This document shows, piece after piece, positions 1 through 8,182 of a DNA stretch of 50,701 nt. Origin of the DNA: Lachnospiraceae bacterium (GTDB taxonomy: Bacteria; Bacillota; Clostridia; Lachnospirales; Lachnospiraceae). The stretch's first letter is position 1; every line of letters starts with the position of its first letter. The translations under genes and the position numbers were made by a program. Where the stretch lies: NCBI GenBank assembly GCA_017480565.1, contig JAFVAL010000060.1, positions 1-50,701 on the forward strand, read 5' to 3'. The notes below the pieces were generated by a model. It saw only the letters and a list, made by a program, of their open reading frames with translations. It did no database searches and was not told the origin of the DNA.

Positions 1-17
1 AAATCCGCTGAATTTAC

Positions 18-94
18 TGGCGTCCCCGATGTGATTCGAACACACGACCTTCCGCTTAGGAGGCGGACGCTCTATCCTGCTGAGCTACGGAGAC
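18..94 (-). tRNA. tRNA-Arg (anticodon CCU)
   Basis: A complete cloverleaf reads from 94 down to 18. The 7-bp acceptor stem is GTCTCCG with CGGGGAC (one G-T pair). The D arm is intact, the anticodon stem TCCGC/GCGGA encloses loop CTCCTAA (anticodon CCU), and the T arm GTGTG-TTCGAAT-CACAT is paired. A CCA end is encoded in the DNA at 20-18. This is the only normal member of a three-unit tandem array and the last one transcribed. Confidence 0.95.
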
Positions 95-251
95 ATCTTC
101 AATTTTTGGCTTATTTACGGGCTTTTTCAGCCTTCCGGAGCCACCCGGTGAAGCTCGGTTCTGTCTAATGGACAGCCGCTTCAGAAGCTATAAAAAGGTA
201 ACAAGTCATGTAACCCGTTTTGGCGTTAGGTGCAAGTTGCTTTTTACTCAA

Positions 252-357
252 GTCCGAGACGATTCGAACTCCGCACTCGTTTGTTTAACGACCCCGAGGC
301 GTTAGGTCCCGCTGAAGCTTAGGAGGCGGTCGCTCTATCCAACTGAGCTACGCAGAC
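252..357 (-). pseudogene. tRNA-Arg(CCU)-like unit 2, interrupted
   Basis: From 357 downward the sequence is a normal tRNA-Arg 5' half: acceptor GTCTGCG, D arm, 5' anticodon stem ACCGC and loop CTCCTAA. After the anticodon loop the expected 3' stem is missing and is replaced by a run shared with unit 3 (about 60 nt, including a GGCGTTAGGT copy at 298-307). A T-loop-like TTCGAAT and a segment CTCGGAC (258-252), which pairs with six of the seven acceptor bases, follow. The RNA would be about 106 nt with a broken T stem. It could be a decayed tRNA, an attachment-site scar or an unusual tRNA-like RNA; I favour non-functional as a tRNA. Confidence 0.6.
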
Positions 358-500
358 ATATTCAATTTTTGGCTTATTTCCGGGCTTTTTGAGCCCTCCG
401 GAGCCACCCGGTGATGTCTCGTTTCTGTCTAATCAACCAGCTGCGAAGGCATCTATTTTGCAAATATCGACCGACGCCATTTTGGCGTTAGGTGATATTG

Positions 501-607
501 GCTTCCGTCACAATTCGAACTCCGCACTCGTTTTTTTAACGACCCCGAGGCGTTAGGTCCTCCCGAAGCTTAGGAGGCGCTTGTTTTATCCGTTAAACTA
601 CGAGGAC
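501..607 (-). pseudogene. tRNA-Arg(CCU)-like unit 3, interrupted
   Basis: This is the promoter-proximal unit of the array. Its 5' half, from 607 down, resembles the E. coli argW type: acceptor GTCCTCG, D arm GTTT...AAAC, anticodon loop CTCCTAA. After the loop come GCTTC and then GGAGGAC, six bases of which pair with the 5' acceptor strand. The same insert as in unit 2 follows (TAACGCC..., a T-loop-like TTCGAAT near 513-519). No paired T stem can be drawn. The 5' half differs from units 1 and 2, so this is not a simple recent duplication. Confidence 0.55.
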
Positions 608-658
608 TTGTTACTTCAGGCAAATGTATGCCTGATCCGCTCATCGCGGACACCTGTT

Positions 659-687
659 ATTATACACAAGAGGGCGTCTCCTTGCAA
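659..687 (-). promoter_or_regulatory. Promoter of the tRNA-Arg array
   Basis: On the minus strand a -35 TTGCAA (687-682) and a perfect -10 TATAAT (664-659) are separated by 17 bp. Transcription would start near 652 and run into unit 3 at 607. The -35 lies inside the loop region of the terminator hairpin at 670-700. Confidence 0.75.
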
Positions 688-700
688 GGAAAACGCCCTC
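670..700 (-). terminator. Terminator of the PAP2 gene
   Basis: Inverted repeat GAGGGCG (670-676) / CGCCCTC (694-700) with an inner CCTTGCAAGG, 24 nt downstream of the stop of the minus-strand PAP2-like gene. The downstream U-tract is weak (TTGTGTAT). Confidence 0.6.
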
Positions 701-723
701 ATTTCTCTCATTCTACGGGAAGA

Positions 724-1419
724 TTACCGATCCTCGCAGGTCTTTTCCCCTCGGAATTTGGGAAGCCAGTAGTCCTTCCCGTAGACCAAAATCTCCGCGA
801 GAAGCCCCACCGGAAGTGCCGCAAAAACATCGATTGCAGAGTGCTGCTTGACGAAGCAGACCGCAAGCGAAATCATGATCACCACAAAGACGAGAAGCAC
901 TTTCAGGATCGCCGGCAGGCGTCTGTCTTTTAAGCCGACCGAGACGATGCCGAGCGAATACGCGATGTGCAGGGACGGGCAGATGCCGGTCGGTGTGTCG
1001 AATGCGTAGATCGCTCCCATCACCATCGTCAGCAGATTTCCCCTCGGGAAGACCTCCGGTCTGAGGTTCTGGTAGGAGGGGTAAATGATATAGCAGGCCA
1101 TCGCTACCGCCTGCGTGATCATGATGAAGATCTGCAGCTTGCGAAACCGCGGCACATCAAAGAACAACGTGTAGGCAAGGGAGCCAAAGACCAGCGCATA
1201 CCATCCGACATAAAAGATGATAAAAAAGTCGTTGAACGGAATGATGTCATCTAACGCACAGTGAATGAGATGACATTTCTCAATCGGGATCAGATTCTCT
1301 GTGATAAAATACAGCGAAAAGTATCCGATCCAGCCGCCCAGCAACAGGATATGCGAGAAGCGTGGATCGGTGAGCTTTTTAAGAGAAAACCCCCGATAAT
1401 CGTATAATTGCTTTTTCAT
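724..1419 (-). CDS. PAP2-superfamily membrane phosphatase / phosphotransferase
   Basis: A 231-residue polytopic membrane protein. It carries the two recognisable halves of the PAP2 active site near its C-terminus: CPSLHIAYS (a PSxH motif) and KQHSAIDVFAALP (H plus D of the HxxxD motif). The pattern is closest to inositol-phosphorylceramide-synthase-like (AUR1-type) PAP2 proteins, so the substrate is probably a lipid phosphate or a phospholipid headgroup; the exact reaction cannot be read from sequence. I chose ATG at 1419, which has a GGGG-rich ribosome site about 11 nt upstream, over a GTG at 1431 that would abut that site. It follows the PlsC-like gene by 15 nt, so the two are almost certainly one lipid-related operon. 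Confidence 0.75.
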   Translation of the reverse strand: MKKQLYDYRGFSLKKLTDPRFSHILLLGGWIGYFSLYFITENLIPIEKCHLIHCALDDIIPFNDFFIIFYVGWYALVFGSLAYTLFFDVPRFRKLQIFIMITQAVAMACYIIYPSYQNLRPEVFPRGNLLTMVMGAIYAFDTPTGICPSLHIAYSLGIVSVGLKDRRLPAILKVLLVFVVIMISLAVCFVKQHSAIDVFAALPVGLLAEILVYGKDYWLPKFRGEKTCEDR

Positions 1420-1434
1420 GTCGTCACCCACCCC

Positions 1435-2208
1435 TTATGAAACATGATTTTTCGTATAATACTTTTTGGAAATGTTCGGATAAGGGATCACTGTGTGCTC
1501 CGGCAGGGACTCTGCCTTCTCCGTGATGGCATCCATAAGCGCCTTGGTAATGCGCGCTTCTTCCTCTTTAAGCGGTGCTTCCGGATTGAAATAAATCGGC
1601 TCACCGTAATAAATTGTGCGCAGCTTCGGTGCCAGATAAGTCGGCACAAAAGCCAGCGGCTTCTTCGTCCTTCGGTAGTAAAGCTGCCCGAGCTCAACGA
1701 AGCCTTCCTGGAACTGATGCACGATGTGGTTGTATTCATCGTAGCATTCCGGAAAGATCACGACACGGTATCCCTTTTGCAGTTTTTTAAGACTCTCGCG
1801 AAATGTCGTAAGCAGTCTTGAGTCATGATAAACCGGGATCGTGCCGGCATTGTTAAAGATAACTACCGATATCGGCACAATGAGGTAACTGAGAATGCGG
1901 TAAAACCACCGGATCCACTTCGGTTTCTTCGACCAGAAGTCCTGGTAGGCATAATCAGCCACTTCTTCTTTGTTCATCATTTCCCCAATGCACCAGACCA
2001 CGTGCTTACCGGGCGTGTAGATCACGCCGGTGATCGGTCCGTACATGTGACAATGATTACAGATGATGACACTGCCGTCTTCCGGCAGGTTTTCCTCGCC
2101 CTCGATGTGAAATTTCGGCGTAAAAAGCCAAACCAACCACTCGATCAGAGGATAAAGTCGGGAGCCAAACTTTTTCTTTTCTTTCATTCCTTCACTCTTT
2201 CGATTCAT
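1435..2208 (-). CDS. PlsC-like 1-acyl-glycerol-3-phosphate acyltransferase
   Basis: A 257-residue LPLAT-family acyltransferase. NHCHMYGP near residue 50 corresponds to the family's first block (normally NHxxxxD). A later FPE block (VVIFPECYDEYN) resembles the FPEGTRS motif. The usual aspartate of the HX4D dyad is not evident (HCHMYGP), so activity may differ from classical PlsC. The start at 2208 is preceded by AGGG with short spacing; an upstream in-frame GTG at 2265 and an internal ATG at 2187 are alternatives. It is the first gene of a two-gene operon with the PAP2 gene and diverges from the acyltransferase-fold gene at 2383. Confidence 0.75.
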   Translation of the reverse strand: MNRKSEGMKEKKKFGSRLYPLIEWLVWLFTPKFHIEGEENLPEDGSVIICNHCHMYGPITGVIYTPGKHVVWCIGEMMNKEEVADYAYQDFWSKKPKWIRWFYRILSYLIVPISVVIFNNAGTIPVYHDSRLLTTFRESLKKLQKGYRVVIFPECYDEYNHIVHQFQEGFVELGQLYYRRTKKPLAFVPTYLAPKLRTIYYGEPIYFNPEAPLKEEEARITKALMDAITEKAESLPEHTVIPYPNISKKYYTKNHVS

Positions 2209-2382
2209 TTGCCCTACAATGAAGTAATCCCCCTTACTCCCACCGAAGATTTTAACACCAACCACTTAGGTATGTAAAATAAAATAATAATGAAATTTCT
2301 CCGCGGGTGTGGTATGATGGCACTGGTTGTTTTTTAAAAATGAATTCCATTTGAGGAAAATGATGGAACAGGAGGGGAAACT

Positions 2383-3273
2383 ATGTTTGGAAGAAGAGCC
2401 GATGGTCGGCGTGTCAAGGGCGTGGATCCGGTCGTACAGATTACCCCGTATCTGATGCCGATGCGTTGTGATGCGCAGGTGCTGCTCAAGCACCGTGCAG
2501 ATATGGAGAAGCTGTCTCGTTTTATCAATCAGCAGAAGGCGGAAAAGGGTGTTGTCTTTACGCATATGCAGATCGTCATTGCAGCATATGTGCGTGCGGT
2601 CAGTCAGAACCCGGAAGTCAACCGTTTTATCATGAATAAACAGCTCTATTCCCGCAACAATTGCTCGGTTGCACTGACTATTTTAAAGGACCCGAACGAT
2701 CCCGATCAGGGCGAAGCGGTTGTCAAGTTTAAGTTTGATCCGACCGATACGATTTATGATGTCAGAGACCGCATCGTGGCAGGTGTCGACGCCAACCGTG
2801 GTCCTGCAGCGCAGCCTGGTCTGGTTGATAAGCTCTTAGGAATTGCCTTTTCGCTTCCCGGCATGCCCAATCTGATCGTCGGTCTGGTTGGTTTGCTGGA
2901 TCGTTACGGACTGATGCCCGGCTCGATGTTGGATGAGCTGCCTTTCTACGTGGGCATGTACATCACAAACACTGCTTCCATCGGTCTGCATGACGTCAAC
3001 CATCACATTTACAATTTCGGAAATGTCAGCCTCTTCCTCGGCATGGGTTTGCCGGAGAAGATTGCGGTTGTGGAAGGCGGAAAGGCGCGCATGAAGCGTT
3101 ATCTGCCGATCGGTATCACCGCGGACGAGCGTGTCTGCCAGGGTGTCCACTACGCGCATTTCTTCCGCGATGTGAAGCATTATCTGGATAAGCCGGAACT
3201 CTTATTAGACCCTCCTGCGAGCGTTCGTTACGACAAAGGTATGGAATATCACGAGCCGAAGCTTGCAAAGTAA
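2383..3273 (+). CDS. 2-oxoacid dehydrogenase acyltransferase-fold (CAT-like) protein
   Basis: A 296-residue protein similar to the catalytic domain of E2 acyltransferases and chloramphenicol acetyltransferase, but with no lipoyl or peripheral-subunit-binding domain. In E2 enzymes the active site is DHRxxDG; here the matching segment is DERVCQGVHYAHFF (about residue 245). The catalytic His is replaced by Glu and the Asp by Gln. It is therefore either non-catalytic or uses a different mechanism. AGGAGGGG lies about 8 nt before the ATG. GtrA follows after 6 nt. The divergent neighbour encodes a PlsC-like acyltransferase, which hints at an envelope or lipid role, but this is inference. Confidence 0.7.
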   Translation: MFGRRADGRRVKGVDPVVQITPYLMPMRCDAQVLLKHRADMEKLSRFINQQKAEKGVVFTHMQIVIAAYVRAVSQNPEVNRFIMNKQLYSRNNCSVALTILKDPNDPDQGEAVVKFKFDPTDTIYDVRDRIVAGVDANRGPAAQPGLVDKLLGIAFSLPGMPNLIVGLVGLLDRYGLMPGSMLDELPFYVGMYITNTASIGLHDVNHHIYNFGNVSLFLGMGLPEKIAVVEGGKARMKRYLPIGITADERVCQGVHYAHFFRDVKHYLDKPELLLDPPASVRYDKGMEYHEPKLAK

Positions 3274-3279
3274 TCGGGG

Positions 3280-3720
3280 ATGGCAAGAATGGATCAAAAA
3301 AAGAAAAAAGAAGTGGTGCGGGCGATCAAGTTCGCCCTGTTCTCCGCGAGTGCGGGCCTCATTCAGGCGGCGACGATCTATCTGTTAGAGACGTTTTCCT
3401 CGCTTCCCAGCTGGGCTTGTTATCTCATCGGTCTGGTGCTCTCGGTGCTCTGGAACTTCACGTTAAACCGCAAGTTTACGTTCCAATCTGCGGCAAATGT
3501 CCCCGTCGCGATGTTAAAAGTCGCAGCGTTCTACGTGGTCTTCACTCCGCTCTCTACCTGGGGTGTGAAGTATCTGACCGAGACCGCACACTGGCTGCCG
3601 CTTTTTGCGGATGCACTCGCTATGGTGACCAATCTTGTGACCGAGTTTCTCTACCAGAGATTCTTCGTCTTTGGCGCCAGCATCGATACCGCGGTCAAGA
3701 AAAAAGAACCGTCAGAATAA
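3280..3720 (+). CDS. GtrA-family membrane protein (polyprenyl-phosphate-sugar flippase type)
   Basis: 146 residues with four predicted membrane segments and the family signature WNFTLNRKFTF between segments 2 and 3. GtrA proteins are associated with flipping or use of undecaprenyl-linked sugars in surface glycosylation. The start at 3280 overlaps its own GGGG; ATG 3289 is better spaced and equally likely. The basic C-terminal tail (KKKEPSE) is encoded by the A-rich stretch that also serves as the U-tract of the terminator for the convergent DUF3881 gene, and the two genes overlap by 9 nt. Confidence 0.8.
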   Translation: MARMDQKKKKEVVRAIKFALFSASAGLIQAATIYLLETFSSLPSWACYLIGLVLSVLWNFTLNRKFTFQSAANVPVAMLKVAAFYVVFTPLSTWGVKYLTETAHWLPLFADALAMVTNLVTEFLYQRFFVFGASIDTAVKKKEPSE

Positions 3721-3728
3721 GACGGTTC
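3695..3728 (-). terminator. Terminator overlapping gtrA and DUF3881 3' ends
   Basis: Perfect stem GAACCGTC (3706-3713) / GACGGTTC (3721-3728) followed on the minus strand by TTTTTT. It contains the stop codons of both convergent genes. Confidence 0.8.
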
Positions 3729-4587
3729 CTTGCATCCAGATATTTCCTTTAAAGCGTCTGCCGATCGCGGGCTCTCCTAAAAGATCCTTTTCGCGGATGC
3801 AGACATCAAAGGTCAGACCATTACACAGCAGTTGCAACTTCCATATGTTTTGGTCTGTATAACGGTTTTTTACCAGTTCAAACCCTTCGATGATGCCGAT
3901 CACGGAGTAGTTGTCCGATTCGGATCCGAACGGAATAAATGTGGTATCGATAATCGAATAAAGGTCTTCATCCATTGCCCGGAGGTGAATTTGCGTGATC
4001 GTGTCGATGTCTTCCATCGTCAGACTGTCAATTGCTTCCGGGTTTCCTTTTTTCGCTTCCGCAATCAGGGAGTCGCGCCGCTTCGTCTCCTGCAGGCGAA
4101 TCTCTTCTTCATCCTCACGCTTCTGTGCACCTAAAAGAATCTTGCCGGACAATGAAAGGCCTGACATTTGTACATTTGTCACAAAGGATTCATTTTCCAA
4201 GATATTGGCGACATCGCGGTATTCCCACGGGTTTTGCAGATAGAAAATGAGCGATACGCCGATGCGCATATCATCGCACATGCCGGTAAATGCTTCCGTA
4301 TCCATACGACGGTTGATCACCGTCTCTTCCGGTCCGATCATGCTGTCGCCGCGAAAATACGGATAATAATAGGAAAGGTGGTACTCGCCCATATCATCTT
4401 CTTCCCCGCAGAACATCACACCGATGCCTGGAGCTACCTCGCCCGCGCAGAAAGACACGATGGTGCCGTCCTCTGCCGTCTGTGACAGACGCCAGTCCGG
4501 ATTCTTGATCAAAACATCCGCAATCCGACGCCACGTTGTGGAACTATTCAATTCGCCAAATCCAACGGCCTGTAAAAAACGATGCAT
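3712..4587 (-). CDS. DUF3881 family protein
   Basis: A 291-residue soluble protein recognisable as DUF3881, a family found mostly in Lachnospiraceae with no assigned biochemical role. The N-terminal part begins MHRFLQAVGFGEL. The middle is acidic and probably helical (about residues 150-190, rich in E, K and R), and the C-terminal part is beta-rich. No signal peptide or membrane segment is seen. The start at 4587 has a near-perfect AAAGGAGG 6 nt upstream. It stands alone on the minus strand and converges with gtrA. Confidence 0.75.
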   Translation of the reverse strand: MHRFLQAVGFGELNSSTTWRRIADVLIKNPDWRLSQTAEDGTIVSFCAGEVAPGIGVMFCGEEDDMGEYHLSYYYPYFRGDSMIGPEETVINRRMDTEAFTGMCDDMRIGVSLIFYLQNPWEYRDVANILENESFVTNVQMSGLSLSGKILLGAQKREDEEEIRLQETKRRDSLIAEAKKGNPEAIDSLTMEDIDTITQIHLRAMDEDLYSIIDTTFIPFGSESDNYSVIGIIEGFELVKNRYTDQNIWKLQLLCNGLTFDVCIREKDLLGEPAIGRRFKGNIWMQGTVLF

Positions 4588-4656
4588 GGCTTGCCTCCTT
4601 TCCGAAAAGTACTATCAAGTTATATCATGGAAGTCTGCAATTGTCCAGAGGCATTC

Positions 4657-4685
4657 TTGACCAGGAACCCTTTTTTGCATATACT
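4657..4685 (+). promoter_or_regulatory. Promoter for small membrane peptide / FUSC operon
   Basis: TTGACC (4657-4662), 17-bp spacer, TATACT (4680-4685), placed 32 nt before the ATG of the 28-residue ORF. Confidence 0.7.
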
Positions 4686-4717
4686 TATGTTATCAAATTC
4701 GATGGGAGGTAGTTATC

Positions 4718-4804
4718 ATGAAACGTATGGTCATCGCAATTGTTGCCTGTGTCTCCATTGTTGCGGTTGCAGTCTCCAGTTTTTGTTTAATCCACGAGAG
4801 ATAA
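4718..4804 (+). CDS. 28-residue hydrophobic membrane peptide
   Basis: MKRM start followed by an uninterrupted hydrophobic stretch (VIAIVACVSIVAVAVSSFCL) and a short polar end IHER. The ATG has a strong GGGAGG 8 nt upstream and a consensus promoter 32 nt upstream, so expression is likely despite the tiny size. It lies 35 nt upstream of the FUSC-HAD gene and would be co-transcribed. The basic N-terminus plus one helix predicts a single-pass peptide. I do not recognise a family. A role as a small partner of the downstream exporter or as a leader peptide is only inferred. Confidence 0.55.
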   Translation: MKRMVIAIVACVSIVAVAVSSFCLIHER

Positions 4805-4839
4805 TTGACATTTGAAAGAAAGACAGAGGATTGCATCTG

Positions 4840-6159
4840 ATGAACCAACATGAGTCGCGAGGAACAAAACATCGGGAATTCCCACATATTGGGCAGCGAA
4901 TCGGGAAGACCGCCATCGCTGTCTTTCTTTGCTTGCTCATTTACCGGATCTTGCTTGGTTATGAAGGGGATGCGATGCCTGCAGAGGCCGGAATCACTGC
5001 GATTATCTGCATGCAGCCATTTGTCAGGGATTCACGTGCTTTTGCCATTAACCGCGTCAAAGGCACGCTGATCGGCGTTGTCTGGGGACTCATCTTTTTG
5101 TGGATCTTCTACGCGTTTCACCTGGAAGATGCGCACTTTATCTTTCTCTACGCGCTCATGGGCGTCGGCGTGCTGTTTTCTTTGTACAGTGCCGTTGTTG
5201 TAGGAAGTCCCGATGCTTCCGGCCTGGCAGCCATCGTATTTCTTTGTATCGTGATTGCCTTTCCGGACATTGATGCGCCGATTAGAAGCGCGTTTTTCCG
5301 CGTCGGGGACGTGTTGATTGGAACCTTTGTCGCGATCGGTGTCAACGTGTTCCGGCTGCCCTACAGGCGCAACCCGAACTATCTGTTTTTTGTTCGCACA
5401 AAAGACCTGATCGCGGACCGTTACGCGCAGGTCGCGCCTTCTATCATGTTTAAACTCAATTATCTGCATGAACACGGCGCGAAAGTCTGCCTGATTTCGG
5501 ATCATGCACCCGCCTTTTTCACGTTGCAAATGAGTTCGACCAAACTTGATGTTCCGCTGATTGTCATGGACGGAGCCGCGGTTTACGACATCAACTCGAA
5601 CCAGTATCTCTATCAGAGGCCGATGGATCCTGCATCCTCCGCCTGGCTGATGCAAAAGTGCGACGAGCTTGGCGCAGGCTATTTCATTTACACCATTCAC
5701 GACAATAAAACCTGCATCTTCCACCACGGAACAATCTCCGAGGAGGAGCAGGTCATTTTCCAGAGCATGAAGCGCTCCCCTTACCGCAGCTATCTGGAAG
5801 GCGAGGATTTCCACCCGGAAGAGATCGTCTATATCAAGATCATCGCGACGGAAGAAGTCCTGCAGCAGTACATGTTCCAGTTATATCCTTCGTTAGAAGA
5901 AATGAAGCTGCGTGCCTCAGTTCGTGACCAGGCCGGAGATCTTGATGTCAGCGGATTGTATCTGTATGCACTGGATGCAACGGTGGAAAATGCAGAGAAT
6001 TTCCTTACCTCACTCATTGGTCAGACCAATCCAAGCGTCAAGCCGATCGAGGTCTTCTCCCGTACCGGTTATCGCTCCGAGCACGATGCTCTGTTGGTGA
6101 TGAACGAGGTGGAAGCCCTCTTTGAGCCAAATATATTTGCAAAACGGGAAGAACTTTAA
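4840..6159 (+). CDS. FUSC/ArAE-type membrane protein fused to a degenerate Cof-like HAD domain
   Basis: 439 residues. The first about 170 form several membrane helices with the layout of aromatic-acid-exporter (ArAE/FUSC) proteins, including ITAIICMQPFVRDS and NRVKGTLIGVVWG. The remaining about 260 residues are soluble and resemble Cof-type HAD phosphatases: LISDHAPAFF where TGR normally sits, then VPLIVMDGAAVYD, and an SEHDALLVMNE segment where the family has GDxxND. Motif I (DxDGTL) is absent (FFVRTKDLI), so the HAD part is probably a sensor or binding domain rather than an enzyme. I chose ATG 4840, which follows AGAGGA by 9 nt; a TTG at 4831 is in frame. A terminator follows at 6182. Confidence 0.7.
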   Translation: MNQHESRGTKHREFPHIGQRIGKTAIAVFLCLLIYRILLGYEGDAMPAEAGITAIICMQPFVRDSRAFAINRVKGTLIGVVWGLIFLWIFYAFHLEDAHFIFLYALMGVGVLFSLYSAVVVGSPDASGLAAIVFLCIVIAFPDIDAPIRSAFFRVGDVLIGTFVAIGVNVFRLPYRRNPNYLFFVRTKDLIADRYAQVAPSIMFKLNYLHEHGAKVCLISDHAPAFFTLQMSSTKLDVPLIVMDGAAVYDINSNQYLYQRPMDPASSAWLMQKCDELGAGYFIYTIHDNKTCIFHHGTISEEEQVIFQSMKRSPYRSYLEGEDFHPEEIVYIKIIATEEVLQQYMFQLYPSLEEMKLRASVRDQAGDLDVSGLYLYALDATVENAENFLTSLIGQTNPSVKPIEVFSRTGYRSEHDALLVMNEVEALFEPNIFAKREEL

Positions 6160-6181
6160 TTCGAATATGGTTAGATAATCG

Positions 6182-6213
6182 CAGAGCCTGTGAAAATTCA
6201 CAGGCTCTGTTTT
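6182..6213 (+). terminator. Terminator after the FUSC-HAD gene
   Basis: A perfect 13-bp inverted repeat (6182-6194 with 6197-6209) whose right arm runs into TTTTC. It lies between the convergent FUSC-HAD gene and serS. Confidence 0.9.
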
Positions 6214-6243
6214 CGTCTCAGTATGTACTTTTTTAGAAATGAA

Positions 6244-7539
<1,296 letters not shown>

Positions 7540-7565
7540 TTAAGGTTACTTTTTACAGTACATCT

Positions 7566-7594
7566 ATGATAGTACAGTGTTTTTCTTTTTGCAA
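7566..7594 (-). promoter_or_regulatory. serS promoter
   Basis: Minus-strand -35 TTGCAA (7594-7589), 17-bp spacer, -10 TATCAT (7571-7566). Confidence 0.6.
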
Positions 7595-7618
7595 GTTCCT
7601 TTTCCTGTAAATCTGTCC

Positions 7619-8146
7619 TTATGCAAACAGATCCTTTTCTCGTAAAATGTTTCCCTTCGCGATCGCTTCCTTCAGCGCCTGCGTCTCCTCCTCTGAGAGT
7701 GGAATCTCACAGTTGCCGAACTTCAGCTCCTTGATGTAGCTGTAACAGCCATCATTTGCATACATGGAATTGAGCAAAATGCCCGAATTGTTGTGGTCTA
7801 ACAAGCAGAGCACAAAACTGATGTTTCCGGTCGCCTCGCGAAAGGCATTGTATTTGACGATGCTACACTTCTGATAAGAAGATCGAACCGCGCGCTCAAT
7901 CGTACGCATATCATTTTGCATCTTATCATACTGTTCTTCCAGCTCGCCAACGCGCGTGATGCGATCCAGCATTCTGCGCTCAAAAGAAGCACCCGCTTCC
8001 TTTGCCATAAACCTCTTGTACTTGCGAATCATTTCCCCGAGTCTGACGCCGAGAACAATCACCGCGACGAGTAAAATGAGGCTGAGCACGAGAAGAATGC
8101 TTACCGCGGTACCGACTTCCAGTCCCAATGCATCCAGTAACTTCAT
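7619..8146 (-). CDS. DUF4446 family protein
   Basis: 175 residues: a single N-terminal membrane helix (about residues 14-35), then a coiled-coil-like region (about 45-85), then a compact domain with SFVLCLLDHNNSGILLNSMY. This is DUF4446, commonly found next to parB in Clostridia. Function is unknown; topology and neighbourhood suggest a membrane-anchored protein near the chromosome segregation genes. I chose ATG 8146 (GGAG 6 nt upstream) over an open frame extending to 8269, whose extra part is encoded by three hairpins and is not conserved-looking. Confidence 0.85.
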   Translation of the reverse strand: MKLLDALGLEVGTAVSILLVLSLILLVAVIVLGVRLGEMIRKYKRFMAKEAGASFERRMLDRITRVGELEEQYDKMQNDMRTIERAVRSSYQKCSIVKYNAFREATGNISFVLCLLDHNNSGILLNSMYANDGCYSYIKELKFGNCEIPLSEEETQALKEAIAKGNILREKDLFA

Positions 8147-8182
8147 ATGATCTCCATTCCGGAGCGCTTTGTGCGACGGGGC

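Larger units (their letters stand above)
95..607 (-). repeat. Tandem array of ~250-bp tRNA-Arg-associated units
   Basis: The tRNA 5' ends lie at 94, 357 and 607, spacings of 263 and 250 bp. Between them, units 2 and 3 share three conserved blocks. The first is the post-anticodon insert with two GGCGTTAGGT copies (222-231 and 298-307; 484-493 and 549-558). The second is a block with TTAGACAGAA and CACCGGGTGGCTCCGGA. The third is a hairpin with a GGGCT...AGCCC-type stem followed by AAATAAGCCAAAAATTGAA just before the next unit. Nothing protein-coding is supported here; the short ORFs are not credible. Confidence 0.7.

Noticed and set aside
222-558. Integron attC sites in the tRNA-like array
   Set aside because: GTTTAAC and GTTAGGT match the core consensus, but they are only 11 bp apart and no integrase or cassette ORF is present.
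250-607. Group I intron in tRNA-Arg(CCU), as known in some bacteria
   Set aside because: The insert after the anticodon is too short, and I see no P7/P3 core; the 3' exon does not restore the tRNA stems.
5032-5814. 260-residue minus-strand ORF
   Set aside because: Lies inside the FUSC-HAD gene in antisense; composition is that of a shadow frame and no domain is recognisable.
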